DNA of 64,000 nt from Hybos culiciformis (GCA_964007475.1 OZ023274.1:90295213-90359212); one strand, 5' to 3'. Shown: positions 34,501-48,800, counted from the stretch's first letter. Notes: generated by a model not told the origin, from the letters alone. A program made the numbers and translations.

Positions 34501-36407
34501 TAATTTTCTTCTGATTCAGATTATTCAGCCAGAGTAATTTCGATATTTCAAAATTCTGTATTTTAAAATACTTGCCACAAAAAGGTTTAGTAGTCAATTT
34601 TGGTGATGCGGAGCACAAAATTTTTAAATTAAATTAAACAGTATAACGTTATAATTGAGATCTGTCGTTTTGCATCTATTTTATTCTGAAATTAAGATTA
34701 TTTAGAATTTGTTCACAATAAAACTCATTTTCGGTACCAAAATTAACTATACTGATTTTTTTTTAATTTTTAATGAAATAGGTTATTGTGATGAATTCAA
34801 AATTTCAAATTAGTTTTGATATTTTTTAATCATCAATTAATACATTTATGACCGATACAAATGGACCAACAGATCTAGGGTACAATAGTAGGTTTGGGGA
34901 CTTTCTGCCCCGCTATAAATATGCTTTTAAAATACTCTTCCATATTTTATTTTTATAAAATATCATATGACTTAAAAAAGGTAAAAAATTCGTGTTTTTA
35001 ACTAAACCTGTAATTCAAATAATTATAGTTTTTTTTTTCTGTATCAAATAAATTAAAAAAATAATTTATGTTTTTAAAATTTCTTTGACTATTTAATGAT
35101 TAATAATTTTTATTTTTAACAAGTACTTCTTCTTATTATAATTATATCATTATAATCTAAGATAGTAAATTTGCATTAAACAATTTATTTATAAATTTTT
35201 TTTTTTTTTTTGTTATTGTAACTTAACAAATATCGTATTAATAATTACATCTCATAAGAGAATCAAAAAAATTTACATTTTTAATTAAACATTTTTTTTT
35301 TTCATTTAAGTATTTATTATTATTGTTATTATTATTATTATTATTTTTTTAATTAAAAAATTAATATCTAATGGAAGCGTTAAAATTTTAATTAGGTTTT
35401 CTATATTTTGAAAATTCTAAATATATGTATATTATGTACATAATGTATAAGAAAATCTGTATACAATATTTATCGCTGCTTCTACTCTTAAATTAAATCT
35501 AAAATAGTGATTAATGATAATATTAATCATTATTAAGTATTTTCTAATTATATTACACAATATACAAAAATATTTTATATATTTTTAAGAAAAACCCAAA
35601 TTAATAGGATTTTCAATAATTTTTTATTTTTTTACATAATTAGGTATATTATTTTATTTAAAATTTTATTTATGTAAAAATAAAATTACTGAATTTAAAA
35701 CTTTTAAAAACTTGCCATTAAGGAATAAAAAAACATTTCTATTTTTCTAACAAATTTTGTGATATTATTATTTTGGTTCAATAAATAGGTCGATTTTAAA
35801 TAGTCTGGATTAGTTTTGGTAAGTGAATTAGAGTGAGGTAAGTAGAGTAGGGAATAATAACAAAATAATCTTAATATTAGGATAATAGTATCATATTAGG
35901 TAGAAAAAGTTAAATGATTTTCCAAACGTTAAAGAATATATTTCCAATATGTTCAATTATTGTAAGTTTTATGTAACTATGTAAGTAATGTCAACTCCAT
36001 TTTTAATGCGACAAAATGAAAATAAACTATAATTCTCATTCGAGACTGTGGGAAAGTTCCATTCAAAATAAGAATAGTGGAAAATTTAACAGAAACAGCT
36101 TAAAATTAATAGAATTTTTTTTAAAAAGTTAAACTAGATCTAGTATTTAAAAAAAAATTTATTTATATATTTGTTTCTTTTTTTTTTGTTGTTGAAACAT
36201 TACTGTTCTAACAAATATATTTCATTAAATTAAATTGTGTATAGATACTGATCTTTTCTGGGATTTCTGTAAGACCTAAAGAAGTAAAATTTATAATACA
36301 TTATTATTATGTATTTTGTGACTAAAATTGATTTGTTTTTGTTAAAAAAAAATCTTCTTCAATTCTTACTTAAGCACAATTTAATGTACATTTTTTCATT
36401 CCGTGTA
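31526..36407. other. Intergenic region downstream of the Sox gene
   Basis: About 4.9 kb of AT-rich sequence that includes the 3' UTR of the SoxF gene at its right end. A short palindrome TGGTATACCA lies near 34341 and a TTA/ATT microsatellite near 35307-35345. No exon, RNA gene or longer repeat was recognised; small frames at 33061 and 33821 look like chance. Confidence 0.45.
35307..35345. repeat. (TTA)n microsatellite
   Basis: Imperfect run of TTA/ATT triplets with one TTG interruption. Confidence 0.8.
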
Positions 36408-37752
36408 TCAATTACTATAGCAAGTTTTTCGAACGCCAGCTAATATATTACTTATTTCGTCATCTTTTAAAGGATCTCCTGTTCCTTCATAAGTTATAAC
36501 TGGATACGGTGGATGTGAACCTACTTCTATTTTTCCGGATGACGCTTGATTAGACTGTAAAATTGTATTACTCGGATACGGTTGATAATATTCTGAGGAT
36601 TGTGGTTGAACGCTGTTCGGATAATGTAGGGCAGGCGTGGAACTATTTTGATGAAATAAATGACTATTATGATATTCATATTCATTAAAATTATGATTCG
36701 AATCTGGATATTTTAAATATTTTTCTAAATCTTTTTGATCGACTTCTAATTGACCAGTTTGTTGTGATGAGGGCAATAAATGCGATTGATACCCATACTG
36801 ATAGGGATAAGTAGCTAGTGGTGCGCTAACTGTTGCTTGACTATAATAGCTATTCATACTATCATTTAAATTTATTCCATTTTGTAAATCATTTGAATCT
36901 CGCATTAAGGATGTTGACACCACACTATTAGGTGCTAAATTCAAAGCATAACTATTGGAGTATTGTTGGTGGGATGAACTAACTGTGGGAAGGCCACCAA
37001 TCGTACCTAAATATTATTATTGAATAAAAAATATCTTGAATTAAAAATTCTAATAAACTAAAATAAATCATACCTAAATTTTGATGATCTTGGGCTGTTG
37101 GTAATGGTGGATAATACGTTCCCCGCACGATATGCCCTTGATCCAATAAACCGCGACTGGAGCACGTTACATACATTCCTTTTCCAGCGACAATAGTTGT
37201 TGTATGACGTTTCTCATTTGTACCATTCGCATAACCATTTGGTCCCTCATACTGATAGGATCGTTTATCTGTTGAATATTTTTCTGAATTTGATGAATAT
37301 GACGTATTACTGAATTCTCTTTTATCGTTATTTCCTGAAGCTTTATAATTTTGGCTATACGTGGGTTGAGACAGCTTATTATCTTTTAAATGATAATCAC
37401 TGCTATATGATGAAGGTGAAGAACCTAATGTTTTTTTATTTTCATTTGAAGTTAATATATAATTTTCTTTTTCTAATTCCAGGGGACTCATTTCAGGTGT
37501 TGGCAATGCTGCAACTTCCTGCAATTTACCTGAATTATCATTTTGGCATTTATTTTGTTGTTGTTGTTGCTGCTGTTGTTGTGGCTCGGGGCTTTGTGTT
37601 GGACTTGATTCAGGTGTATGCATTGAATTATTTGAACCATAATAACTATTATATGTATAGGGACTTATTCTATTCGCTAATTCATTATCATAAGTTAAAT
37701 CACTTGCTGTGCTATTACAATTTTTATTAACTTGAGTATTTTGTGTAGAATT

Positions 37753-37784
<32 letters not shown>

Positions 37785-37943
37785 GATTTGAACCATTCTG
37801 AAGTGCTCTTGCTTTTGTGTGTTTTCTTCGACGCGGTCGATATTTATAATTGGGATGCTCTGTCATATGAATGACTCTTAAACGTTCAGCTTCCTCAACA
37901 AAAGGTCTTCGATCTTGAGGTGTTAACGATCGCCATTTCTTGC
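36408..37943 (-). CDS. Sox15: SoxF-group transcription factor (Sox15-like), exons with HMG-box 3' half and C-terminus
   Basis: Two exons, 37074-37943 and 36408-37006, joined by a 67-bp intron; the stop TGA is at 36408-36410. The first completes the HMG box: the G codon is split at the junction, then [40 protein letters not shown]. The [12 protein letters not shown] end and the overall box match SoxF (fly Sox15; vertebrate SOX7/17/18). Downstream are two glutamine runs (a pure 11-copy CAA tract near 37753-37785 and a nine-residue CAA/CAG tract near 37555-37581). The rest is a low-complexity Ser/Tyr/Asn-rich region and a C-terminal activation-type region. The element [12 protein letters not shown] at 36708-36743 resembles the SoxF motif DxxEFDQYL that binds beta-catenin. 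Joined to the exon at 58200-58852, the product is at least 685 residues. The protein binds DNA in the nucleus and is probably a developmental regulator. Confidence 0.93.
36708..36743 (-). other. Sox15: SoxF C-terminal motif (beta-catenin-binding type)
   Basis: Encodes [12 protein letters not shown], within [14 protein letters not shown]. The SoxF consensus is DxxEFDQYL; here E-F-D is replaced by the conservative D-L-E. Function is inferred from vertebrate SoxF proteins only. Confidence 0.6.
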
Positions 37944-40900
37944 CTGCAATAAAAAATAATTGTTTATTTTGTTAAGTTTAATTAAGTTTAATCTATGATT
38001 TCTTTACCAACTTCATTATCAACAGTAAAACTTATAATTACTGTGGTATGTTGCCAAACACTGTCACAACACCTTATTTTTTATGATTTATTTTTATTTT
38101 TTAATTTTCAGACCAAATATGAATAAAAAACAAAATAACAAAGAAATGTTTATTTAAATCGAAAATTATTTATGAATTTTTGATTTATGAACAGATTGAT
38201 GATGCATTTAAATAATGAGGACACCTAAATAAAATATAGCAGAACTCACAAAAAAATTTATATTTCCATTAATCCCATATTATTATTATTAATTTTTTTT
38301 TCTGTTGGCTTTATTTTTTGATAATTTCTTCAAATTTTGGAATATTTTTACGTACTTAATATTCTAGCGACTTATTTATGTAAATTATTATTAAGTTTTT
38401 TTTTTTTTTTCGTTTGAAGTGATAATTAATTTATTCACAAAAAGGAAGCATTAACATTTATATAGATTCTGTGACTCGATTTATATTGCGTCGATAAGCT
38501 TTGCGGTTTTTGGTAAAAAGTTTTAACTTAAAATACCTAGAAACATACATATACTTAAATTTAAAATTACATTTACTTTGATTAGATATCATATGACTGT
38601 CACTTACTTCCTAAATAGTTATGATTCATTGTAAAGTTCTATTCGAATGAATCATATCATCTGTATAGTTTATTTTGATAATGAAAAGTCACATTTATAT
38701 ATTTTTTGGCTTGCCGTCATATTCCTTTTATAGTTACACAAATATCTTTTAATTTATTTAATTTTCCAATCATATATATTTTTATACTCGTTTTCAATTG
38801 CGCAGACTATGGAAATTGAAATCGATTACCAGGTATTTAAAAGCCTTTTGTCTATCAAGAGTAGCATCCATCACTACGAAAATTATAAACAGAATACAAG
38901 GACAAATATAAAACAAGATAAAAAAATAAAAAGACGGGAGATTCAAGAGATTAAAACTTAGGATGAACTCTTAAAAAGATAGAACAACAACGTGTATTAA
39001 GTAGTTATCTCTAACTCTAATAATGTTGTGCTTAGCTTGTATGAAAATTTTTCCAGAGTGCAGTTGATACTTTAAATAAGTTTTTTATTTATACGATTTA
39101 CTGACGTTAATTGCAAATACGATATAACAGGGGCTCATAATTTAAGAAATCATTTAGAACCATAAGTGTTACCTTCAATATTCTTGTATACTTCATAAAG
39201 TAAAACATTTTAGTTGAAATAGAAAAAAATGGCACTAACGTCAAAATAATATTAAAAAACACAAAAATGAAATTAAAATAAATATTAATCATCGGTGGTG
39301 TGAAGAAGGAGTCGCAACGATAAAAAAAAAATATCATTAATGACATAAAAAATTAATATGAATTGGTCATGTGCATATTTTATATGACAATAAAAAAAAA
39401 AATATTTATTATTCACTCGGAAATTCATTCACGTAAATGCATTTTATTTTATTTTATATGCAGATATTTTATATTAAATTTATTTTTTAAATTTTTACAA
39501 TTCATCAGCTACTTTTAATAATAAAAAAAAAAAAAAAATTAAGAAAAGATCTTTTTTAAAGTTAATTGGGAAATATGATCATGATTACACTATAACTTCA
39601 AGTTGTATTCAAGCCATTATCGAACGAAATAAATATTATTTTAAATATTATAAAAATAATTTATAAAAAAATTATCTATAAGGAAATCCATGCATATTTT
39701 AGTAATGATATTTAAGAATTTATAATTTTCACTCTTTACTGATTATTTTTTATATAGGTGCATATAATGCTCGTCAATGAACATAAATATGACAGACTAG
39801 GTACTTCTTATAAAAATTAGGTTTCATGCAAACTTCCATATAAAACAATATCTTCAGCTGCCGTTTTAAAATCAATGAATATTCCTAATATTAGGTTTAT
39901 TACATTTAATCAATGTGCTTAACGTTTGTTACTTGATTTCGAAAATATTTTAACATGGGAAATTGATGGTAGTAGATTCATGAGATAATTCCTAAACTTG
40001 ATTACATTTACAGGCCATAGTTCAACTTTTAAACTCTAATTGTATAATAAACTTTAATTCTCTTGATTACAAACAGATTTCAGATCTCCTATGTTCCTTG
40101 ATTACAAAGAAGAAGAAGTTAGAGGAGGAAATTGATATCTTTTCATCATTAATTAACTATATATAGCCATTTGTACTTCCCTAATCGAAATCTCCTCGAA
40201 ATAAGTAATTTACCTTTTTTTCAGTTCCTAAATTTATCTTAAACCTTTTTTTTTTTGTGTGATATAAAATAAAATCATGCTGAGTGAATTATACGAATTG
40301 TATGTATATAAAAATTTTTCTTGTGTGATATTAAATTGGTTAAGGCATCATGTTTCATTACCCTTCTTCTAAATTTATAACTGCCAAATTAATGGATATT
40401 GTATTAAAACATGTCAGAATCAATTTAAAAACATTAATTTATATGAAATTTTTAACCTTAAAGAAGTTAAAAGTTATGTATGTACAGCACTTTTATGAGC
40501 GCCTTTTTGCTCCTTTTCTCTGTTGCCGTTTTTATTTATATTTTTTTCATTTTTATAAAGATAAAAATTAGTTGCGGTTTGTTATTAATGTGTTAAATGA
40601 TTTCAATAAAAATAAATTTAACGATATGGCACGCGACTTCTCATTATTAATATGAGCAAAACAAAAAAAAGTAGCATAATAAAAATCTTTGACCACAAAA
40701 ATGAGATGCGTAAAGAACCACTATTGGTCATTTTAGCTCTTTATTCAACAAATCATTTAAAAAATATCTTAAAGAAGAAAAAAAACATGCAAATGAGGAT
40801 ATTCGTTTCAAAAAGCTAATTATGTTTTTATATGTTTTTTTTACACTTGATTTGTTAACATGCTTTTTTTTTTTAATTGATTAGTTAAATTAAAAAGTTC

Positions 40901-43238
40901 TTTTTTTTTATTAAGTATACAAGAAGTTTTGTAAACATGAAACAAAAAAAAACTTTTTTAATAGATTTTAGGACACAGCAGTTAATCGAATATACATTCT
41001 AGATGTATATAAAGTTTGTAAGTAAATGTGAATAGTTTGGGTGAAATTATGGAAAAATTAATGATCTTTCCCGATTCCAAAGATAATTTTTAAAATACGA
41101 ACTCAGAAAAAACTTGATCTTTCTTAGATGCACGAGCTACGCTTTTTTTATATTTACATGTGAATTACAATGACTTTACATGATTTGCCCATGAATATAA
41201 AAATATTTTGATTATTTCAGCCCCAGCCCAGAGCCTTATTAAGGGCCATACAGGCTATAAAATTAATTAATAACAATTAATTAATAATAATCCTAGAGTT
41301 AAAAGTATTTAATGCTAATGGGTAAATACATAAAAGATAAATAATCTTTTAAAAATTATTCCAAAACCAAGCCGATCCGATGCAAATGGAATTTAGTAAA
41401 TTTCATCCTCTTCCCGATTCCACCTTCTCGTTTTGCTTCACCCCGATTTTCTAGAGTTCAATATGAAATGGGTTATATTTTATTTGAGATTTTTTTTTCA
41501 TTATTATTCCAGGTATAGATTGTAAATCATCTTTTGAATAGAATTTATCATAAAAATCATTGAGCAACATTTTCTTAATATTAAGATTTTTTTTTATGAT
41601 AATTACGAAATTAACATAAATATTGCTTACATTTATAATATTTAATATACAATACATATACAATAAAAATGGAAAATATAATACATAAAACTCATACAAA
41701 GATAAATTATTATGCTTAAATATAATGTATATAGACTATAGAGGTATGTGTATAATGTATAATAGTAAACTTAATATTATTATTATTATAGTTTTTATGT
41801 TTTATAACAAAGTTTATGTTTTTTAATTATAAATGCAAAAGAAACAAGTGCGTATATAATTTTTTGTTTTGGGTTTATTTATTTATTATTATTATTTTTT
41901 TTTTTTTATATTTTTTTTTTAAGAAAATTTTTTCCCACACTTTCTTAAATATTCATGCAAAATCATCGATGCAGAACAGCTGAAACAACACTTGTATAAA
42001 ATGCAATGGGTTATTAAAATGTTTATTTTAGTTTACCATGACATCACATATGTATACTGGGTACATAAACAATGTATGTACTGACTCTACTGAGTGATTA
42101 TATAAAAAAAACTAAGTCTTCTAATAATCACATACAAATGTTTCGGATTTCCTTAAATTAATTATAGATACTTTTATTCTCTTCTATTTTCTCGTTCAAC
42201 AAGACTATCTTTTGAAAATTGCAGGTTAGGTACGCTATTTTTGAGCTGTTCCAGCAAATTTCACCAATTTAAATAAAAATAACTTAATTTCATAAAAAAT
42301 CCAAATCTTGCAAGATTTAAAGTTTTAATAGTTCTTTCTATTAATTTTTAATTACATATAATATTTAAAAAAAAATTAATCATTTTTTGATTGAAACTTT
42401 TGTTATGATAATGCATATCCAGCCTTGACAATACTGAACGTTTTCAAAATTTCCCAGCATTTAATAAGACTTTAAATCGCAAGATTTGTTAGACTTCATG
42501 AACTAAATTCTTATAGTCGTTGGCTGGAAATAACAAAACTGTCTTAATTAATGGGTTTGTTTTGTCAAAACGAGTTTTAAGTAATTGAATGTTGAAAAAC
42601 AGATCAGAAAACCTATTTTAGGATACAATTGTTTGTAAGTTAAGGTCTTTTTCTTAACCAATTATCAAAATAATCAAAAATTTAAAAGTTGACAAAAAAA
42701 AAGTAAAATTTTAGTGTTTCTTTCCCTTTCATAGAATGATAACACTGTCTTACTACAATAATTTGGTGGAATATAAAATACAATATAATTGAGGAGAATC
42801 TGACTTATTCACCCTACAACCCTTTTATATATTTGTATTTAATATAGTATAAGTTAGTACCTGCATATCAATCTTCCTAATATGATAATGATAACATTTT
42901 TTATTAATATTACCATGCATTTTAGTTATTTTTTAACAACATTCATACTATAAGAAATTTAAATGAACCAAAAAATTTTAACATTTTAGTTTCTTCACTG
43001 TTTTTATTTTTAAGTTACATGTTACTTAAACATTTTTATTAAGGAAGTTTAGAAAAAGAAAATTATATAAAGACAATATAAAAAAAGGTACGAATTTTGT
43101 ATAATAAAAGGAAATATTATTTCACATTCTACCAGTAGTAGATTCGGGAGCTCAGTAGATGTTCAGTAGATGTTCATATGTCCGAATAAAGAACTAGATG
43201 AACATTTTATTGATATTTATACTTAAAAAAAAAAAAAA

Positions 43239-43636
43239 CCTGGGCACCTCAAAGCACTAAGCGAGCCAATTTTAAAATATCAAAAGGGATAGAGCCGTAC
43301 CAGCCAAAGCGAATTGGAATCACATTCCATATTTTGTTGTTAATATACGTATTGCTTATTTACATTGGTTTTATTGCTTATTTACACAAGAACGATATTC
43401 AAAAATTTATAGTAGGTTTTATAAATTTTGAATTTTAAATGAAGAAAAAAAAAGTTTTTTTATTTTGCTCTTTAAAAAAAAATCTTTTAATTTTGTAATA
43501 ACCAATTGAAAAATTTGAATACGAATTACTAGTTTTTTGAGCCGTAAGTTGTTTATAAAGTAAGGGATTTCTAGAGCCACAAAAATGTATGGTTAGAGCC
43601 GCATGCGGCTCATGAGCCGCAGTTTGCCCAGGCTTG
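43239..43636. mobile_element. hAT-like non-autonomous element, copy 1 (in Sox intron)
   Basis: Left end CCTGGGCACC with nearby GCGAGCCAATTTTAAAATATC; right end GAGCCGCATGCGGCTCATGA then GCCGCAGTTTGCCCAGGCTTG. The subterminal palindrome GAGCCGCATGCGGCTC and both ends match the element at 61835-62378, which lies in the opposite orientation. No target-site duplication is readable: the left side is an A-run and the first bases of the repeat seem lost. Confidence 0.75.
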
Positions 43637-45492
43637 GTCTAACCATTATCTTAACTTTTTATAATTTCGCCAAATATGAAAAAAAAAACTAAATATGAGG
43701 GAGAAATATGAAACCGAAAAATGTGCATAATATCAGTTATACCCCAAAAGTTTTCGAACATATTTCGATGTAATATGTTTAAGTGTAATAAAAAAAAAGA
43801 AAAATTATCTTCATTATCATTTTCATAACTTTCTAAATATAATTTTCTATCATTTATTCCCTGTTTTAAAACGATAATAATTTTCTATAAATTAAATTAA
43901 AAAAATATTAAAAATACTCAAAAACAAAATATAAATTGTTTATAATGTCATTATTGCATGCATACTTTTTCTTTTTAAACTAAATTTATGATTTTTATAA
44001 ATTAAATACAGTTATTTATCATAATTTATGCAAAAAAAAAAAATTATAATAATAATTTTTTTTGATAAAAAATTATACAAAAAAAATTATTTCAATCTTT
44101 AAAAATTTTATACATAATTTTTTTTATTTTTTTTTTACTGTAATGAGTGTAAAATACTTTCTCGACATCTTCAACGAACCATTTATTCATTTTGAAAATG
44201 AAAGAAAAAAACCATAATATTTTTAAATTATTCTTGAACGAAAAATACAAAGACATCACTTAGTTTATAAAATATAAATTTTATAATGCTTGCAAATGCG
44301 AATTTTAGGGCAAAATTAATCGAATTTTTGCAGTTAAGGAGTTGATGGTGTCCTTAACTTAGAAATAATTTTCTAAAAATATGATGAACAAAATATGGTG
44401 GTAGAAAATAAAACTGCATAGAAAATATCGTACTTTTTGGTTATAGTTTTTAAGAAAATTCTGTTTTTAAATGTTTCCTTCTTAAAATTATATCTAATCA
44501 CTATATTCAAGTTATGTACTTCAACAATCAAACGTTTTTAAATCAGGTTTAAAATGGAAATCGAAATAAAAGTGAATTCCCAAAATACTTCAAAATTTAT
44601 TTTTAAAAGTATTTAAAAAAAAAGTACATATAGAAAACCTTTAGAGAAAATATGTCTCAATATCTAGTTAATGTTTAAAAACGAAACTTTGTTGAAATCC
44701 TGAAGGAAGATTTGATTATTTTGCTATATTTTAAGTTTTGTACTATTGAAGGAAATTTTACATTTTTGCGTCTATAAAGCTTGTAAGTGTGAGCTCGGTT
44801 CACAATTTATATTTGTGGATCCAACTTGCGAGTTGTCCAATTAAATTTTAGTGCTATATCTTTTTTAATATTTTAATAATAATTTACTTATTTTAGCTAA
44901 TTGTTGATTTTTGATATTTATTGTTGTTTTATTCAATTTTTGCTTGTTTTTTAACTTTAAGAAATTTGTATTATTTTTTTGATAGGAGTTTCAAAATTCA
45001 AAAAGCTAAAATTAATTAAATTAAATTGTCAATGGAATTTCTGATGGGACGCGGCATAAAAAAAACAGTAATTTTATATATACAAAAATTTGTATAAGAG
45101 AAGAGGTCTCTTTCATTGAGAAAAATGTTGCATATGAAAATAAATGTTGACCCTAGATGCCTAGATCCAGTGAGCGAGAGTATATTTCACACTGAAAAGC
45201 TATTTTCCTACTACTTATATAAAAAACAATAATTAGGCCTAAAAAATTCAAGCAAATAACCTAAATTTAATTTCTAGAATTTATCAAAAATCTCAAATAT
45301 CCAATTAAAATATTAAAATTGATTAAACATATGAACAAAATATTATTATTTTCAAATTAAAAAAAATTCTTCTACAAAAAAACAAAACTCTAATAATATA
45401 TTTTAATGCGTTGGGGATCGTTATGTTGTATTTAGTGCTATAGAATTTAGATCACTAAATGGAGTATTATATGCGTCAATACACATGCAATC

Positions 45493-45597
45493 ATTTAGAT
45501 GCATCTGCGTAATAATGGAAAAATTTAGATGCATCAGCGTATATAATGAAAAAATTTAGATGCATCAGCGTAAATAATGAAATCATTTAGATGTTTC
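45493..45597. repeat. 31-bp tandem repeat, about 3.4 copies
   Basis: Units start ATTTAGATGCATC(T/A)GCGT at 45493, 45523 and 45554, with a partial copy at 45585 (ATTTAGATG then divergence). Spacing is 30-31 bp. Repeats are contiguous with no spacers, so this is a minisatellite. Confidence 0.88.
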
Positions 45598-45788
45598 GTA
45601 TTGAATATTACGTAATACCTAAACAAACAAAATATCTCTAACAATATTTCAATACAGCCAAATACAAAAAAAAAAAAAGAGAAAAAATGAGAAGAAAAAA
45701 TATTCTCTCTTTGCAACTACCTCTCCCCTACGCATTAAAACAGTATGTTGGATATGTAAACAAAATTTGTTATACAACTCGTTCTTTA

Positions 45789-45885
45789 TATACAGAAAAA
45801 TACATTGACACTTGTCAATTTATATCACTCGACCTTCGGTCTCGTGATATAAGTATTGACTCGTGTCAATGTATTTTTGTGTATA
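45789..45885. repeat. 97-bp near-perfect hairpin with TTCG loop
   Basis: The left arm TATACAGAAAAATACATTGAC...TATATCACTCGACC folds on the right arm GGTCTCGTGATATA...GTCAATGTATTTTTGTGTATA, with only a few mismatches. The tip is CGACC-TTCG-GTCTCG-like, placing TTCG at the apex near 45835. No duplication was found directly at the ends. It may be a small MITE or a transcribed hairpin. Confidence 0.85.
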
Positions 45886-48800
45886 CAGAACTCTTAATTA
45901 ATAACAAATTTAGTTTACATATTCAATAATCTACTATTTCATTTTTGACATTAATATTCAAAATAATAACAGGATAGTTAAATTTCATTATGTGCAAATT
46001 TTTTTTTTTAATAAACTATATTAATTTCAATATTAATGTCATTAAATTAGTTTTTCTAATATAGGCCTGCGTATATGTGTTCATAATAAATATAATTTTG
46101 GTATTATTATATATATATAATTCATATATGAATTAAATTTATATACGTATATTTTATGAAACAGCAATTTAACTTCTTTAACTATAACTTTTTATCCTAA
46201 ATAACATATAACATTATTTTTTATAATTATAAAATGCTCATAATCAAATTTAAAAAAAAATAAAAAAATAAAAAAAAAATGAAAAAAATAAAAAAAAAAA
46301 TCAGATTGTGGGAGATTTTTGTGGGAAAATTTCATCACATTTAACTATAGTACTTGTAGCGTGTTTTGAACTTTGAAAACAATAGATTTGGCATGAAACA
46401 GTTTTGATATTTTTTTAAATTTATTTAATTTTTTTTTTATTCTAATTTAATGAATATTACATCTCATACATATATGTATGTCATACGTGTATGTATAAGT
46501 TTTCATATGAATAGCAATTTGACAAAATGAGACATAAGTTTACGGTGACCATTGTATAGATAATGATATTAAGCGAACTTGTAAATTATTATTTAATTAA
46601 TTATAAATTTTATATGACTGAAAATAAAAAGTTGTTAAAATGACGAGGCTTTGAGAAAAGTCATCAGTTTAGATTCAGTTAGACATTAATAACTAATTAT
46701 TAACGACAATTAAATTGCAGTTGAATAAGTATAACATATGAATGAAAAACTTAGTACTGCAACTGACTGCTGCTAAACAGATAAGCAACCAAAAACTGTG
46801 CTCATCTATTCTAAGGTTATAAATAACATTTTCAGGACAACTGGTTCCGTTTCATAATCCGGACAATCATTGTCCTTTTAATCGCTAATAAAAACAAAAT
46901 TATAATTAACAAACTAGTACATAAATTACGTATCTTTTTGACAGATTTTTTTTTACCATTTCAGGTACATGCAAAAGCATAATTTTTTTTTTTTTTACGT
47001 TATAATTTTATTTAAAAAATTTGAATGATTAAAAGAGGTTGTTAAGAATATATGTTATTTTTGCTTAATGAAATACTTTATTATTCTAGAAATTTAATTT
47101 ATAATATCTATGGTGTATGTATAATAAAAACGTTGACCTCACTCCATTTTAGATTTAATTAAAAAAATCTTAAGATCTTAACTATGTATATAAATAGAAT
47201 CTAACGTTCTTTTAATTTCTTTCAAGAAAACAAAAAAAAAAAATTTCGTAATAATTTAACCACACATAATTATCATAAACAAAAAACAAAATAAATATAG
47301 TATATCTATGTAATGAGACCAAAAATTAAATTAATTTTCTTAAATAATGGAAAAATAAAAAATAAATAAAAATCAAAGAATTGACCTAGAAATTTAAGTA
47401 TTACAAAATATTTTACCATATATGTTAATAACCAATTAAACAACTCAGATGTTCTAATTTTACATTTATATAACTCATTAAAATATCCTTCTTTTGCATG
47501 CTTGAGGATTAAAATATAAACACATGGATTGTAAAAACTTCAAATGATAAAAACGTTAAAAAAATTTTGTGTCCTTCATTATTATTTTGGGCAATCTTTT
47601 GGCTTATTGAACAATAGGGTGACTAAAATTTGCAGCAACAAAAATGTTTTGAAAAGTAACATCATCTTGTTGGTTGTAATAACTGAAGTATCATAAATTA
47701 GCTGTAAATCCTTGTGTCGCCACAGGAAATCTATTGATTCATTTAATTAAATAAAAAAAAATCTAATAAGTAGCCTTTGATACTTCAGAAGTTCAGAGTA
47801 TATTAGGACACTAAAAATGAAAGAATTTTAGAAATCATTTCAGTAATTTCCGAGATTATTTCTCTTTATTAATAGTATATAATATATATCATGTATAGAT
47901 ATTAAAAATACATTTAAAAAAATATTTTTATAGTCAGTAAACTTGACAATATTAGACTCGCTTAAGCCCTTTCTTTTATAATCATGACTACTAATTTTTG
48001 TGCTAAAAATTGTACAGTTTCGTATTTTTGTAGTGGTGGAAAACAGTTTTATAGGTATTCTATTTTATCAAAATTTTTAATAAAAGTATGCTACTTTCAA
48101 TTTATTCATATTGTGATTTAATCAAATATCATGATAAAATTAATTATTATAAAATAATTGTCAACTTTTGGACATGTTAAAAAATTTAAAACATTTTAAT
48201 AAAATCATATAGCTAACCTACAGCAGAAATTTATTTAAATAATTCATTTTTATCCTAGAAATCATTATTGCTCACCTTTTTGTAAGTGCGTGATTTGATT
48301 TTTAATTAACCACATCTGAAGAAGAACAGAAGTAATGTATAGGTATTTTTTTTGTCTTTAAAAATCATCAAAATTAGCTTTATATTAAACTAGCCCTTGC
48401 TAAGTGTTTTCAAGCAACTACATACTTTTTGTTTTCTTTAATAATATGTTCTAAATAAGCTATTTGTGTTTTAAAATTTTCTATTTAATTTTTACTCATA
48501 AAATTAGTCAATTAAAATGAATATAAAAGAGCTGGAATTTATAAAATATCATTTGAATTGAATAAGCTCTGATCCACTTTTTCAAAATATGAAGTTTGTG
48601 TCCTAAGTCTTTTGTTTATAACATGTAGGTCCCTTATTTTGTTGTTAATTATTCATATTATTAAAAGTTTTTGGACATAACTAGATTTCGAGTCTTTCTG
48701 CCGTCTAACATTCAGATAATTTTTATTCAACCTTCCCGTAATAAAATTTTCGAATGTAGTTTGAAAAAAAACTTAAAAACCTATAATTAACATTTAAAAC

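Noticed and set aside
37407..37730. 107-residue plus-strand frame
   Set aside because: Antisense of the Sox exon including a glutamine run; no independent support.
41218..41260. CCCCAGCCCAGAGCC stretch suggestive of a transposon end
   Set aside because: No partner inverted repeat or duplication found nearby.
45493..45597. CRISPR-like array
   Set aside because: Units are contiguous with no unique spacers, and the context is eukaryotic; it is a minisatellite.
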